Shown piece after piece: positions 45,910 through 56,639 of a DNA stretch of 64,000 nt (positions are counted from its first letter, which is position 1; every line of letters starts with the position of its first letter). The stretch is from Nocardioides houyundeii (GTDB lineage: Bacteria; Actinomycetota; Actinomycetes; Propionibacteriales; Nocardioidaceae): the NCBI RefSeq assembly GCF_002865585.1, contig NZ_CP025581.1:3410001-3474000 (forward strand), read 5' to 3'. The translations under genes and the position numbers were made by a program. The notes under the pieces were generated by a model, which saw only the letters and a list, made by a program, of their open reading frames with translations, ran no database searches and was not told the origin of the DNA.

Positions 45910-48279
45910 ATGTCCACGCCAGCCGACGAGCGCTCTCGGTCTCGTGTTGTCCTGACCCACCTGGGCGTGATGGCTGCGGTCGCCATGGTCCTGGGCCTCC
46001 TCACCGCCGGCCTCGCCCTCCCGTTCGTCGCCGTCGTCGGTGCCGCCGTCAAGGACGTCTCCCAGGGCATGGACGACCTGCCGGCCGAGCTGGAGACCCG
46101 CCCGCTGGCCGAGAAGACCTCCATCGTCGACGGCCAGGGCAACCTCATCGCCTCGCTGTACGACGAGAACCGGATCAGCGTCGGCCTGGACCAGATCTCC
46201 CGCACGATGGTGCAGTCCATCGTGTCCATCGAGGACTACCGCTTCTACCGCCACGGTGCGCTGGACCTCAAGGGCACCATGCGCGCCCTGGTCACCAACC
46301 AGGCCAACTCGGGCATGGTCCAGGGTGGCTCCTCGATCACCCAGCAGATGGTCAAGCTCACCCTGCTGGACCAGGCGAAGACCAAGAAGGAGAAGATCGC
46401 CGCCACCGACGACACCTACGCGCGCAAGCTGCGCGAGCTGCGGTACGCGATCGCCTTCGAGCAGAACTACTCCAAGGACTGGATCCTGGAGCGCTACCTC
46501 AACATCGCCTACTTCGGCGACGGCACCTACGGCATCCAGTCCGCGGCCAAGCACTTCTTCAACAAGAACGCCAGCCGCCTCAACCTCAAGCAGTCGGCGC
46601 TGCTCGCCGGCCTGGTGAAGAACCCCACCGGCTACGACCCGACGAACTACCCCGAGCGGGCCCTGGCCCGGCGCAACGTGGTGCTGGACCGGATGGCCGA
46701 GCTCAACGTGATCACCCGCGAGAAGGCCGAGGAAGTGAAGGCCAAGGGGCTGGGACTCGACGTCCAGGCCGCCGCCAACGGCTGCGTGAACTCCCCCGCG
46801 CCGTTCTTCTGCGACTACGTCTACAACTACCTGCTCGAGGACCGCGCCCTGGGCGAGACCAAGGCAGAGCGCAAGCGCCTGCTGCGCTCCGGCGGCCTGA
46901 CCGTGCGCACCTCCATCGACCTGGACTACCAGAAGGCGGCCGACGAGTCGGTCCAGTCCCACGTCTACCCGACCGACCAGGCGATCGGCGGGCTGGCCAT
47001 GGTGGAGCCCCGCACCGGCAACGTGAAGGCGCTGTCCCAGTCGCGGCCGATGGGCGCCAAGAAGAACGAGGGCCAGACCTACCTCAACTACGTCGTCCCC
47101 GAGAAGTACGGCGACTCCAAGGGGTTCCAGGCCGGCTCCACGTTCAAGGCGTTCGTGCTGGCCGCGGCGCTGAAGCAGGGCAAGGTCTCGATGACCCAGA
47201 ACATCTACTCCCCGCCGTCGCTGACCCTGCGCAAAGAGGACTACATCGACTGCGACGGGAAGCCCTACGACTACGGCCCGTGGCCGGTGAGCAACTCCAC
47301 CACGTCGGGCAACAAGAACATGTACACCGGGACCCGGGAGTCGGTGAACACCTTCTACGCCCAGCTGATCCGCGAGACCGGCCTGTGCGAGCCCTACAAC
47401 CTGGCCAAGAAGATGGGCATCCAGCTCGACAACCCCGAGGGCGACGAGTACGGCCGCGGCGCCGAGCGGGTCGCCTCCTTCACCCTCGGCGTCCCCGACA
47501 CCAGCCCGCTGGAGATGGCCGAGGCCTACGCCACCTTCGCCGGCCGTGGCCTGCACTGCGACTCGCGCCCGGTCACCGCGATCGAGGACGCGCAGGGCAA
47601 CCTGCTCAAGAGCTACCCCGAGAAGTGCCAGCAGGTCATCCCCGGTGCCGTCGCCGACGCCGTCAACGACGTGCTGCGCGGCGTGATGGAGCCCGGAGGG
47701 TTCGGCCAGTACATCGCCCCCTCCACCCGGGTCTCGGCGGGCAAGACCGGGACCACGCAGAGCGGTCGAGCGGTCTGGTTCGTCGGCTACACCCCCACAC
47801 TGGCGGCCGCGTCGATGATCGCCGGGGCCAACTCGTTCGGGCAGCCGATCGAGCTCGGCGGGCAGACCGTCGGCGGCACCTACATCAGCGCCGCCTCGGG
47901 CTCCGGGGTCGCGGGACCGATGTGGGGCGACGCCATGGACGTCATCACGCCCACCCTGCCCGAGGAGGACTTCCAGCGGCCCAACGGCACCGAGATCTCC
48001 GGCGTGCTCACCACCGTGCCCAGCGTGAGCGGCATGCCGCTGGAGCAGGCGCAGCAGGTGCTCACCGACGCCGGCTTCACGCCGTCGGTGGGCAGCTACG
48101 TCAACTCCGAGGTGACCTCGGGCGCCATCGCCTACAGCTCGCCGGGCGCCGGCGCCTCGCTGAGCAGCGGCGACACGGTCGTGCTCTACCTCTCCACCGG
48201 CTACGTCCCGGCCGAACCCCGCAAGGGCAATGGCAAGAAGGGCCGGGGCCGGGGCCGCGGTGGCCGCGGACGGGGCTGA
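45910..48279 (+). CDS. ponA2: bifunctional penicillin-binding protein (PonA2 type)
   Basis: The protein is 789 residues: a short cytoplasmic tail, one membrane helix (about 15-45), glycosyltransferase-51 domain (catalytic Glu in 'SIEDYRFYRHGALD'; 'QGGSSITQQMVKL'), transpeptidase domain (active Ser in AGSTFKAF; SNS; AGKTGTTQ) and one PASTA domain (about 700-770). The end is Lys/Arg/Gly-rich (RKGNGKKGRGRGRGGRGRG). It polymerises and cross-links peptidoglycan outside the membrane. The order whiB4-ponA2 is shared with M. tuberculosis. Four in-frame cysteines in the outer domains may form disulphides. Confidence 0.94.
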   Translation: MSTPADERSRSRVVLTHLGVMAAVAMVLGLLTAGLALPFVAVVGAAVKDVSQGMDDLPAELETRPLAEKTSIVDGQGNLIASLYDENRISVGLDQISRTMVQSIVSIEDYRFYRHGALDLKGTMRALVTNQANSGMVQGGSSITQQMVKLTLLDQAKTKKEKIAATDDTYARKLRELRYAIAFEQNYSKDWILERYLNIAYFGDGTYGIQSAAKHFFNKNASRLNLKQSALLAGLVKNPTGYDPTNYPERALARRNVVLDRMAELNVITREKAEEVKAKGLGLDVQAAANGCVNSPAPFFCDYVYNYLLEDRALGETKAERKRLLRSGGLTVRTSIDLDYQKAADESVQSHVYPTDQAIGGLAMVEPRTGNVKALSQSRPMGAKKNEGQTYLNYVVPEKYGDSKGFQAGSTFKAFVLAAALKQGKVSMTQNIYSPPSLTLRKEDYIDCDGKPYDYGPWPVSNSTTSGNKNMYTGTRESVNTFYAQLIRETGLCEPYNLAKKMGIQLDNPEGDEYGRGAERVASFTLGVPDTSPLEMAEAYATFAGRGLHCDSRPVTAIEDAQGNLLKSYPEKCQQVIPGAVADAVNDVLRGVMEPGGFGQYIAPSTRVSAGKTGTTQSGRAVWFVGYTPTLAAASMIAGANSFGQPIELGGQTVGGTYISAASGSGVAGPMWGDAMDVITPTLPEEDFQRPNGTEISGVLTTVPSVSGMPLEQAQQVLTDAGFTPSVGSYVNSEVTSGAIAYSSPGAGASLSSGDTVVLYLSTGYVPAEPRKGNGKKGRGRGRGGRGRG

Positions 48280-48287
48280 GCCCAGGC

Positions 48288-48746
48288 TCAGGCCAGCTGG
48301 CGGCGCACCTCGGCCGCCACGGCCCCGCCGTCGGCGCGGCCCTTGACCTGCGGCGTCACCACGCCCATGACCTTGCCCATGGCCTTCATGCCCTCACCCG
48401 CGGCGCCGGTCTGCTCGATCGCGGCGGTGACCAGGGCGGCGATCTCGACGTCGGTCAGCGGGGTGGGCAGGTAGGTCGCGATCACGGCCGCCTCGTCGGT
48501 CTCCTTCTGGGCCATCTCGGTCCGGCCGGCCTCGAAGAAGGCGGCCGCGGCCTCGCGGCGCTTCTTCGCCTCCGAGGACAGCACGCCGAGGATGTCGTCG
48601 TCGGTGAGCTCGCGCTGCACCTTGCCGGCCACCTCGGCGTTGGTGATGGCGGTGAGCACCATCCGCAGGGTCGAGGAGCGCAGCTCGTCCCGGGCCTTCA
48701 TCGAGGTGGTCAGGTCGGTGCGGAGTCGGTCCTTGAGGCTGCTCAT
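48288..48746 (-). CDS. GatB/YqeY domain-containing protein
   Basis: This 152-residue protein starts 'MSSLKDRLRTDLTTSMKARD', the usual YqeY opening. It has the GatB-like tail 'GMKAMGKVMGVVTPQVKGRADGGAVAAEVRRQL'. The domain is found in tRNA-dependent amidotransferases, but the role of the free protein is not settled. Divergent from the metallophosphoesterase gene by 26 bases and convergent with ponA2. Confidence 0.9.
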   Translation of the reverse strand: MSSLKDRLRTDLTTSMKARDELRSSTLRMVLTAITNAEVAGKVQRELTDDDILGVLSSEAKKRREAAAAFFEAGRTEMAQKETDEAAVIATYLPTPLTDVEIAALVTAAIEQTGAAGEGMKAMGKVMGVVTPQVKGRADGGAVAAEVRRQLA

Positions 48747-48772
48747 GGGCTCCAGTGTGGCAGCCTTGCCGC

Positions 48773-49708
48773 GTGACCCCCACCCGGATCCTCCCCCGCC
48801 TCGCCGGCGCCGGCCTCGGCGCGGGCGTGGGCGCGGGCCTCGGACTGGCCGCGTACGGCGTCTGGGAGGCCCGCGCCTACACCCTGCGCGAGGTGACGGT
48901 GCCGGTGCTTCCCGCCGGCAGCCCCGCCCTGCGGGTGCTCCACCTCTCCGACATCCACATGACGCCGGACCAGCGGGCCAAGCAGGAGTGGCTGGCCGGC
49001 CTGGCCGCCCTGGAGCCGGACCTGGTGATCAACACCGGGGACAACCTCGCCCACCGGCGCTCGGTGCCGGTGGTGCTGGAGGCCCTCTCCGGCCTGCTGG
49101 GCGTCCCCGGCGCCTACGTGCTGGGCTCCAACGACTACTACTCCCCCAGCCTGCGCAACCCGCTGCGCTACCTCCTGCCCGATGACGGCCGTCGGCACAC
49201 CGACGTCCCACAGCTGCCCTGGCCCGACCTCAAGGCCGGGTTCGACGAGGCCGGCTGGCTGGACCTGACCAACGGGTTCGGGTCGCTGGTGGTCAACGGC
49301 ACCAGGATCAGCTTCGCCGGCGTCGACGACCCGCACCTGGAGTACGACGACCTGTCCCGGGTGGCCGGTCCCGCCGACCCCGACGCCGACCTGCGGCTCG
49401 CGGTCTGCCACGCGCCGTACCTGCGGGTCCTGGACCAGTTCGCCCGGGACGGCTACGACGCGATCATCGCCGGGCACACCCACGGCGGCCAGGTCTGCCT
49501 GCCCGGCGGCCGCGCGCTGACCACCAACTGCGACCTCGACCCCGCCCGCGCCCGGGGTCTGCACCGGCACCCGGCGGACTCCTCCCCCGGCGACCCCGGA
49601 TCGTCCTGGCTGCACGTCTCCGCCGGGCTGGGCACCAACCCCTATGTCCGGGTCCGGGTCGCGTGCCGTCCCGAGGCGACCCTGCTGACCCTGGTCGCCC
49701 GCACCTGA
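48773..49708 (+). CDS. membrane-anchored metallophosphoesterase (Rv3683 type)
   Basis: The protein is 311 residues: an N-terminal uncleaved helix rich in Gly/Ala (about 8-30), then a calcineurin-like domain. Metal ligands are in 'LHLSDIHM', 'INTGDN', 'LGSNDYY' (where GNHD is usual) and 'AGHTHGGQ'. Homologues hydrolyse phosphodiesters or lipid diphosphates at the membrane. The GTG start at 48773 was chosen over one 18 bases upstream because CAGCCT lies six bases before it. Confidence 0.87.
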   Translation: MTPTRILPRLAGAGLGAGVGAGLGLAAYGVWEARAYTLREVTVPVLPAGSPALRVLHLSDIHMTPDQRAKQEWLAGLAALEPDLVINTGDNLAHRRSVPVVLEALSGLLGVPGAYVLGSNDYYSPSLRNPLRYLLPDDGRRHTDVPQLPWPDLKAGFDEAGWLDLTNGFGSLVVNGTRISFAGVDDPHLEYDDLSRVAGPADPDADLRLAVCHAPYLRVLDQFARDGYDAIIAGHTHGGQVCLPGGRALTTNCDLDPARARGLHRHPADSSPGDPGSSWLHVSAGLGTNPYVRVRVACRPEATLLTLVART

Positions 49709-49813
49709 GCCCGCTCGGCCACCGTCGGTCCCACCACGCGGGGCGATTTCGGGGCGCTCAACCTGCTCGGGTATGCTCGCGGTGCTCGTGAGGATCTCGA
49801 TCCTTGCGATCGT

Positions 49814-49887
49814 CGGGCTGTGGCGCAGCTTGGTAGCGCGCCTCGTTCGGGACGAGGAGGCCGCAGGTTCAAATCCTGTCAGCCCGA
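49814..49887 (+). tRNA. tRNA-Pro (anticodon CGG)
   Basis: A full cloverleaf is visible: acceptor CGGGCTG / CAGCCCG, D arm GCGC-AGCTTGGTA-GCGC, anticodon arm CCTCG-TTCGGGA-CGAGG with anticodon CGG, and T arm CAGG-TTCAAAT-CCTG. No CCA is encoded. The -10-like TATGCT at 49772-49777 lies upstream. Its last 12 bases are part of a 15-bp target duplication left by the IS element next door, but the gene itself is intact. Confidence 0.95.
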
Positions 49888-49890
49888 CAG
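49876..49890 (+). repeat. left copy of 15-bp target-site duplication
   Basis: CTGTCAGCCCGACAG, the 3' end of tRNA-Pro plus three bases. The same 15 bases recur at 51199-51213 on the other side of the IS element. Agreement continues for six more bases (TGTGAT), which coincide with the IS terminus. Confidence 0.85.
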
Positions 49891-49911
49891 TGTGATCTCG
49901 CAAGAGATAGG

Positions 49912-49946
49912 AAAGATCCGAACCCTCAGTGGGGGTTCGGATCTTT
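49912..49946. terminator. 14-bp hairpin at the 3' end of the transposase gene
   Basis: AAAGATCCGAACCC (49912-49925) and GGGTTCGGATCTTT (49933-49946) pair perfectly, with T-runs on both strands. It overlaps the transposase stop codon. It would end transposase transcription and also stop read-through from tRNA-Pro, replacing the terminator that the insertion displaced. Confidence 0.75.
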
Positions 49947-51131
49947 CGCGTTTCGGGGTTGGTAGTCCTTGCTGGTGTCGATGGTGAGCTCGCGTAGGAG
50001 TTCGCCGGTGATGGCGTTGATGACGCGGACGTCGAGGTCCTGGACGAGCAGGATGACGTGGGTTCGGTTGTGGGTTCGGCCGACGCCGATGTGTCTGAGT
50101 TGGCCGGCCACGCGCAGGGTGACGGTGCCGGACTTGTCGACGCGGTCGTGCCGGATCCGGTCGTGGGTCTGTGCGTCGCGGCTGGGGCCTGGGACGGCTT
50201 TGGGCATGGTGTCGTAGAGCGCTGCTGGGGTGGCGCGGTGGGGCAGGGATCGGTGCGGCCGGTGCTGGTTGTATTCGGCGGCGAATCGGTCGAGCAGGGT
50301 CTGGAGCTGGTCGATGGTGGCGGGTTGGTCGGGTTGGGCGCGGAGCCACTTCTTCATGGTCTGCTGGAACCGCTCGACCTTGCCGCAGGTGGTGGGATGG
50401 TTGGGCCGGGAGTTCTTCTGGACCACGTGCCAGTCGCGTAGTTGCTGCTCGAAGCCGTTGCGGCCGCCTTGGCGGCCGTGGCCGGCCAGGCGGACGGTGT
50501 AGACCATCCCGTTGTCGGTCAGGGTGGATCCGGGTATGCCGTGCTGACCTGCGGCTTTGCGGAACGTGTTGAGGACGATCGGGGTGGTGATCGCCCGGTG
50601 CGCGGACACGTGGAGGGCGTAGCGGGTGCAGTCGTCGAGCCAAGTGATGATCTCGATGCCCTTGGGGAAGGTCGTGGTGTCGGTCAACGGGTAGTGGGTG
50701 AAGTCGGACTGCCAGGTCTCGTTGGGCATGGCGGCCTGGAACCGGATGTAGGAGGCCTTCGGTTTCTTCTTGGGTTCGGGGGTGACGAGGCCGGCACGGG
50801 TCAGGTAGCGGCTGATCGTGGCCACGGACACGGTTGTGTGGTGGTGCTGGGTCAGGTGCCAGGCGATGGTGTCGGGTCCGGCGTCGTGGCCGGCTGTGGT
50901 GAGCTTGTCGCGTAGCTCGAGGATCAGGTCCGCGGTCTGGGTGGGGATCGCGGTCGGGTTGGTGTGCGGGCGCCGGGAGCGGGGTTCGAAGGCGGCATCG
51001 CTCTCGGTTCGGTAGCGGGCCACGAGTTTGCTGACCCAGCTGGGTGAGACGTCGTAGCTGCGGGCGACGTCGGCTTGTGGGCGTCCCTCGAGGACGACCG
51101 CGGTGATGATCAGTCTGGCTTTCGACACCAC
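49926..51131 (-). CDS. IS481-family transposase
   Basis: This 401-residue DDE transposase has two N-terminal helix-turn-helix regions ('GRPQADVARSYDVSPSWVSKL' and 'TVSVATISRYLTRAGL'). The rve core has the three acids in 'WQSDFTHYPL', 'LTDNGMVYTV' and 'CGKVERFQQTMKKWL'. A C-terminal part follows. The reading frame and all catalytic residues are intact, so the element may still move. Starts at GTG 51131; a second GTG follows at once. Confidence 0.93.
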   Translation of the reverse strand: MVSKARLIITAVVLEGRPQADVARSYDVSPSWVSKLVARYRTESDAAFEPRSRRPHTNPTAIPTQTADLILELRDKLTTAGHDAGPDTIAWHLTQHHHTTVSVATISRYLTRAGLVTPEPKKKPKASYIRFQAAMPNETWQSDFTHYPLTDTTTFPKGIEIITWLDDCTRYALHVSAHRAITTPIVLNTFRKAAGQHGIPGSTLTDNGMVYTVRLAGHGRQGGRNGFEQQLRDWHVVQKNSRPNHPTTCGKVERFQQTMKKWLRAQPDQPATIDQLQTLLDRFAAEYNQHRPHRSLPHRATPAALYDTMPKAVPGPSRDAQTHDRIRHDRVDKSGTVTLRVAGQLRHIGVGRTHNRTHVILLVQDLDVRVINAITGELLRELTIDTSKDYQPRNAKDPNPH

Positions 51132-51198
51132 CGGAGGGTCTCGGTCCGGTGTTTCCTATGTCTTGAGAGATGTGTTTCCTATGTCCTGAACCAGCACA

Positions 51199-51213
51199 CT
51201 GTCAGCCCGACAG
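51199..51213 (+). repeat. right copy of 15-bp target-site duplication
   Basis: CTGTCAGCCCGACAG identical to 49876-49890. It is a fragment of the tRNA-Pro 3' end with no tRNA attached. Confidence 0.85.
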
Positions 51214-51234
51214 TGTGATGTCTTAGGACATCGA

Positions 51235-51268
51235 GAGGCCCGAACCCACGGAAGTGGGTTCGGGCCTC
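51235..51268. terminator. original tRNA-Pro terminator, now separated by the IS
   Basis: GAGGCCCGAACCCAC and GTGGGTTCGGGCCTC pair over 15 bp around a GGAA loop. It sits 21 bases after the right target copy, as expected for the natural terminator of tRNA-Pro before insertion. It can also serve the convergent gene that ends at 51280. Confidence 0.65.
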
Positions 51269-51279
51269 GAGTCATTTCC

Positions 51280-53538
51280 TCACCCTGCGCTGGCGATCGC
51301 CGGGTTGTCGGTGAAGACCCCGTCAACGCCCGCCCGGACGAACGCCGCGATCTCGCCGGCGAGGTCGCCGGGGGCGGTGGGCTCCGTCCCCCGCCGGAAC
51401 TGCGTCGGCAGGTACTGGTTCTCCACCCGGAACGTGTACGGGTGGACCACCAGCCCGGCGGCATGGGCGTCGCCGATCACGGCCGTGGGCTGCAGGAGGC
51501 TGCCGTCGGCGCCTCGCGGGATCAGCTGGTCCTTGCAGGCCCCGAGCCCGTCGGCGTACTCGGCGACGCCGCGCAGCCCGTCCGCGGAGACCAGGTCAGC
51601 GTAGCTGCGCGGATCGCCCGCGGCGACCAGGTCGTACGGCGCCCCGCTGCAGCCGGTGAGCTGGGTCAGCCGGAAGTCGCTGCGCCGGTCCAGCTCGGCG
51701 AGGTTGGACGTCTCGAAGCTCTGCAGGTAGACCGGGTCCCGGCCGTCGTAGCCGTTGGCGGCCAGGGTGGCCAGCAGCGGCTCCTCCAGGGAGAGCCCGA
51801 TCCCGTCGAAGTACGTCGGGTGCTTGGTCTCGGGGTAGACCCCCACAGGTCCGCCCGCGCAGGTGCGGGAGTGCCGGGCCAGGTCGAGCACCTCGTCGAG
51901 CGTGGGCACGGCGTACTTGCCGTCGTAGGCGGTGTTGCCGGGGCGCACGCCGGGGATGCGCTCGACCGCGCGCAGCGTCTTGAGCTCCGCGAGGGTGAAG
52001 TCCTCGGTGAACCAACCGGTGAGCGCGACCCCGTCCACGGTCCGGGTGGTGCGCCGGGCGGCGAACTGGGGCCTGGCTGCGACGTCGGTGGTGCCACCGA
52101 TCTCGTTCTCGTGCCGCGCGACCAGGACGCCGTCGGCGGTGGAGACCAGGTCGGGCTCGATGTAGTCCGCGCACCCCAGGATCGCCTGCTCGTAGGAGGC
52201 GAGCGTGTGCTCGGGACGGGTGCCGCTGGAGCCGCGGTGCCCGATCACGAGCGTGTCGTGGGGACGTGGCGCACGGGTCCGGCGCAGGTCCAGCACGATC
52301 ATCTCGGTGTCGTCCGGGGTGCCGGGGACCCGGGCGTCGTCGCCGGGGTAGTTGTTGTCGTTGCCCACCAGGATGCGGCCGTCCCTGAGCTCGACGACGA
52401 CCTCGACCGAGACCATCGGGAAGCTGAACCGCTCGCCGACGCCGTAGGCGCCCGGGTCGGTGTCCGTCCCGATGCCGTCCGGGTTGGCGATGCCGAGCAG
52501 GTCGACCACCAGCTCCTTCTCCACGAACCCCTCCGCATCGGTGCGCCGCAGGTCGATCTCGTAGAGCCGCTTGGTGACCGCGGCCGGGCCGTCGAGGTTG
52601 TCGCGCTCGATGAGCAGCATCCGTCCGTCGCGCACGGTGAACGCGTCACCGACCACGTTGGCGGCCTCGTCCACCTGGTACTGCCAGGTCCTCCCGGTGT
52701 AGGCCCGCCGCCGGGTGTCGAACTCGTGGACGTAACGCCGTCGCTGGTCGGGGTCGTCGAGGTAGGCCCCCTCCACGACCGGGTAGAGGTAGCGGCCGTT
52801 GGCCGAGGAGCCCATGGCCTCGAACCCCCGACTGGCCGGCACCCGGGGCTGCTCGTCTCCGAGGGTGGGGTTCTGGGGCGACTTGCCCCCGGCGAACGGC
52901 ACGGGCGCCTCGAGCACGGTGCCGTCGCTGCTCACGTGCAGCAGGTAGGGGCCGAACTCCTCCCCGATCCAGAAGGATCCGTCCCGGGCGCGGACCAGGG
53001 ACTCGATGTCGAAGTCCGCGCCGGTGAGCAGCCGTTCCCGGGTGTCCTCGCGGACGATCGGGAACGGGATGCGGTGCAGCGGGTCCCGCAGGGAGATGAA
53101 GCGTCCCACCTCGATGCGACCGGCGCCGCCGCGGGCGGTCTCCCAGCGGGGGCGGATCCGGTAGGTGCGCAGCAGGAAGTCGGCCGAGTTGGCCTTGGTG
53201 CCGAAGCCGTTGTCGGGCTGCGCCCAGAAGGTGCCGTCGGCGTTCTCCACCATCGCGGAGAAGCCGGGGATGACCTGGCCGGGGAACGGGCCGGTACGGC
53301 CGTTGCCCGGGGAGGCGAGTGCTCCGGACGGCGGCCCGGGGGCCAGGAAGTCCGCCGGCAGTGTGGCCCGCCCCTCCAGGGTGGGCTCCACCCTGGTCTG
53401 GACGTGCCGCCCGGGCCCCGTTGGGGAGGCGGAAGCCGCGACCCCGGGCGCTGCGGTGACGGTGGCGATGGTGGACGTGGTGGCGGCGAGGAGGGCGAGA
53501 CCGATCAGTCGGTGCACCCGAGTGCGCGTTGAGGTCAT
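51280..53538 (-). CDS. secreted esterase-like phytase / glycerophosphodiester phosphodiesterase fusion
   Basis: The protein is 752 residues. Signal peptide at 1-35 (LIGLALLAATTSTIATVTAAPGVAASA region). Residues about 55-425 form a phytase-like (PF13449) propeller ('VIPGFSAMVENADGTFWAQPDNGFGTKAN', 'DFDIESLVRARDGSFWIGEEFGPYLL' regions). Residues about 435-750 are a GDPD domain with 'VIGHRGSSGTRPEHTLASY' (catalytic His), 'IEPDLVSTADGVLVARHE' and 'DGVFTDNP'. It should release phosphate or glycerol-3-phosphate from phosphodiesters outside the cell. CAGCCT lies six bases before the ATG. It is monocistronic between the IS and asd. Confidence 0.87.
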   Translation of the reverse strand: MTSTRTRVHRLIGLALLAATTSTIATVTAAPGVAASASPTGPGRHVQTRVEPTLEGRATLPADFLAPGPPSGALASPGNGRTGPFPGQVIPGFSAMVENADGTFWAQPDNGFGTKANSADFLLRTYRIRPRWETARGGAGRIEVGRFISLRDPLHRIPFPIVREDTRERLLTGADFDIESLVRARDGSFWIGEEFGPYLLHVSSDGTVLEAPVPFAGGKSPQNPTLGDEQPRVPASRGFEAMGSSANGRYLYPVVEGAYLDDPDQRRRYVHEFDTRRRAYTGRTWQYQVDEAANVVGDAFTVRDGRMLLIERDNLDGPAAVTKRLYEIDLRRTDAEGFVEKELVVDLLGIANPDGIGTDTDPGAYGVGERFSFPMVSVEVVVELRDGRILVGNDNNYPGDDARVPGTPDDTEMIVLDLRRTRAPRPHDTLVIGHRGSSGTRPEHTLASYEQAILGCADYIEPDLVSTADGVLVARHENEIGGTTDVAARPQFAARRTTRTVDGVALTGWFTEDFTLAELKTLRAVERIPGVRPGNTAYDGKYAVPTLDEVLDLARHSRTCAGGPVGVYPETKHPTYFDGIGLSLEEPLLATLAANGYDGRDPVYLQSFETSNLAELDRRSDFRLTQLTGCSGAPYDLVAAGDPRSYADLVSADGLRGVAEYADGLGACKDQLIPRGADGSLLQPTAVIGDAHAAGLVVHPYTFRVENQYLPTQFRRGTEPTAPGDLAGEIAAFVRAGVDGVFTDNPAIASAG

Positions 53539-53644
53539 GCCAGCAGGCTGGCGCCTCCGGGCGAACTGCGCAGTCCGGCCAGGCGACGAACCGGTGAGCG
53601 GTGGACGAACGCCGGGCGCGACGCCCGTCCCCGCTCGCTGAGGC

Positions 53645-55962
<2,318 letters not shown>

Positions 55963-56001
55963 GCCTGAAACCACCTGACTTGCTCGCTGAATGCTGTCAC
56001 T

Positions 56002-56035
56002 CCCTGCAACGCAGGGGGCCGACGTCGACGTCGGC
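56002..56035 (-). promoter_or_regulatory. two adjacent hairpins between DUF5063 gene and ask
   Basis: GCCGACGTCGACGTCGGC (56018-56035) is a perfect palindrome, and CCCTGC-AAC-GCAGGG (56002-56016) is next to it, just after the DUF5063 stop and 40 bases before ask. They may end the recR operon or fold in the ask leader. There is no T-run, so the role is open. Confidence 0.4.
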
Positions 56036-56048
56036 TCAGCGATCGAGT

Positions 56049-56639
56049 CTAACTGTGGCTCTGAACGGCCACGCCCAACATCTCATTCGCCGCCGCCACC
56101 TGGGCCTCCTCGCTGGTGAAGTCGGTGTCCAGCCGGTCGTGGTGCACCACCGACCACAGTGCGTTGAGGGCGGCCCCGGCCAGGTTGCCCCAGGATGAGA
56201 CGTAGGAGAACTGCCACCACCACAGCGCCTCGGCGTAGTTGCCGTAGCTGTAGTGGCGCAGACCGTTCTCCAGGTCGCTGGCGATGCTGGTCAGGTCGTC
56301 GGAGAGCTGGCTCTCCACCACCTCGGGGACGTAGGGGTCGAAGACGAAGCTGTAGGTGTCGATCGGGCCGAGGATGTCGGCCAGCCGCAGCCGCAGCTCG
56401 TCGATGTCGGCCTCCGGACCGACGTCGGGCTGGTACTCCCCGCCGGGGTGGAAGTCGACCTGGGCGCCCAGACGGGCGCCGGCCAGCGAGATCTGGCTCA
56501 CCTCGAGCAGCAGCAGCGAGATGGCGCGACCCGCGTCCGCCTCCTGCGCGACGGCCTTGAGGGCCACCAGGAAGGACTCGACCTGGTCGCAGATCTGCCC
56601 CGCGAACTCCTCGAGCTCGTTGCTCCTGGGGTTAGTCAT
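56049..56639 (-). CDS. DUF5063 domain protein
   Basis: This 196-residue acidic protein of unknown function regularly follows recR in actinobacteria. It is mostly helical, with '[23 protein letters not shown]' at the start and the aromatic '[24 protein letters not shown]' near residue 150. There are no membrane helices or enzyme motifs. Its start overlaps the recR stop by eight bases, so it is co-translated. The steady linkage suggests a link to RecFOR repair, but this is untested here. Confidence 0.82.
   Translation of the reverse strand: MTNPRSNELEEFAGQICDQVESFLVALKAVAQEADAGRAISLLLLEVSQISLAGARLGAQVDFHPGGEYQPDVGPEADIDELRLRLADILGPIDTYSFVFDPYVPEVVESQLSDDLTSIASDLENGLRHYSYGNYAEALWWWQFSYVSSWGNLAGAALNALWSVVHHDRLDTDFTSEEAQVAAANEMLGVAVQSHS

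Larger units (their letters stand above)
49891..51198 (-). mobile_element. IS481-family insertion sequence, 1308 bp
   Basis: The element runs from TGTG to CACA and is bounded by a 15-bp direct repeat. Its ends are imperfect inverted repeats: each has TGTG, 12 variable bases, then ATAGGAAA. The transposase-proximal end holds a second copy of the inner motif: GTGTTTCCTATGTC at 51149 and again at 51172, a 23-bp period, probably transposase binding sites. One intact transposase gene fills it. IS481 members with duplications up to 15 bp are known. The insertion parts tRNA-Pro from its terminator at 51235. Confidence 0.87.

Noticed and set aside
49814..51268. tRNA-Pro 3' duplication as attL/attR of an integrative island
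   Set aside because: The interval is only 1.3 kb, holds just an IS481 transposase, and its ends are inverted repeats starting TGTG. The 15-bp direct repeat fits target duplication better than site-specific recombination.
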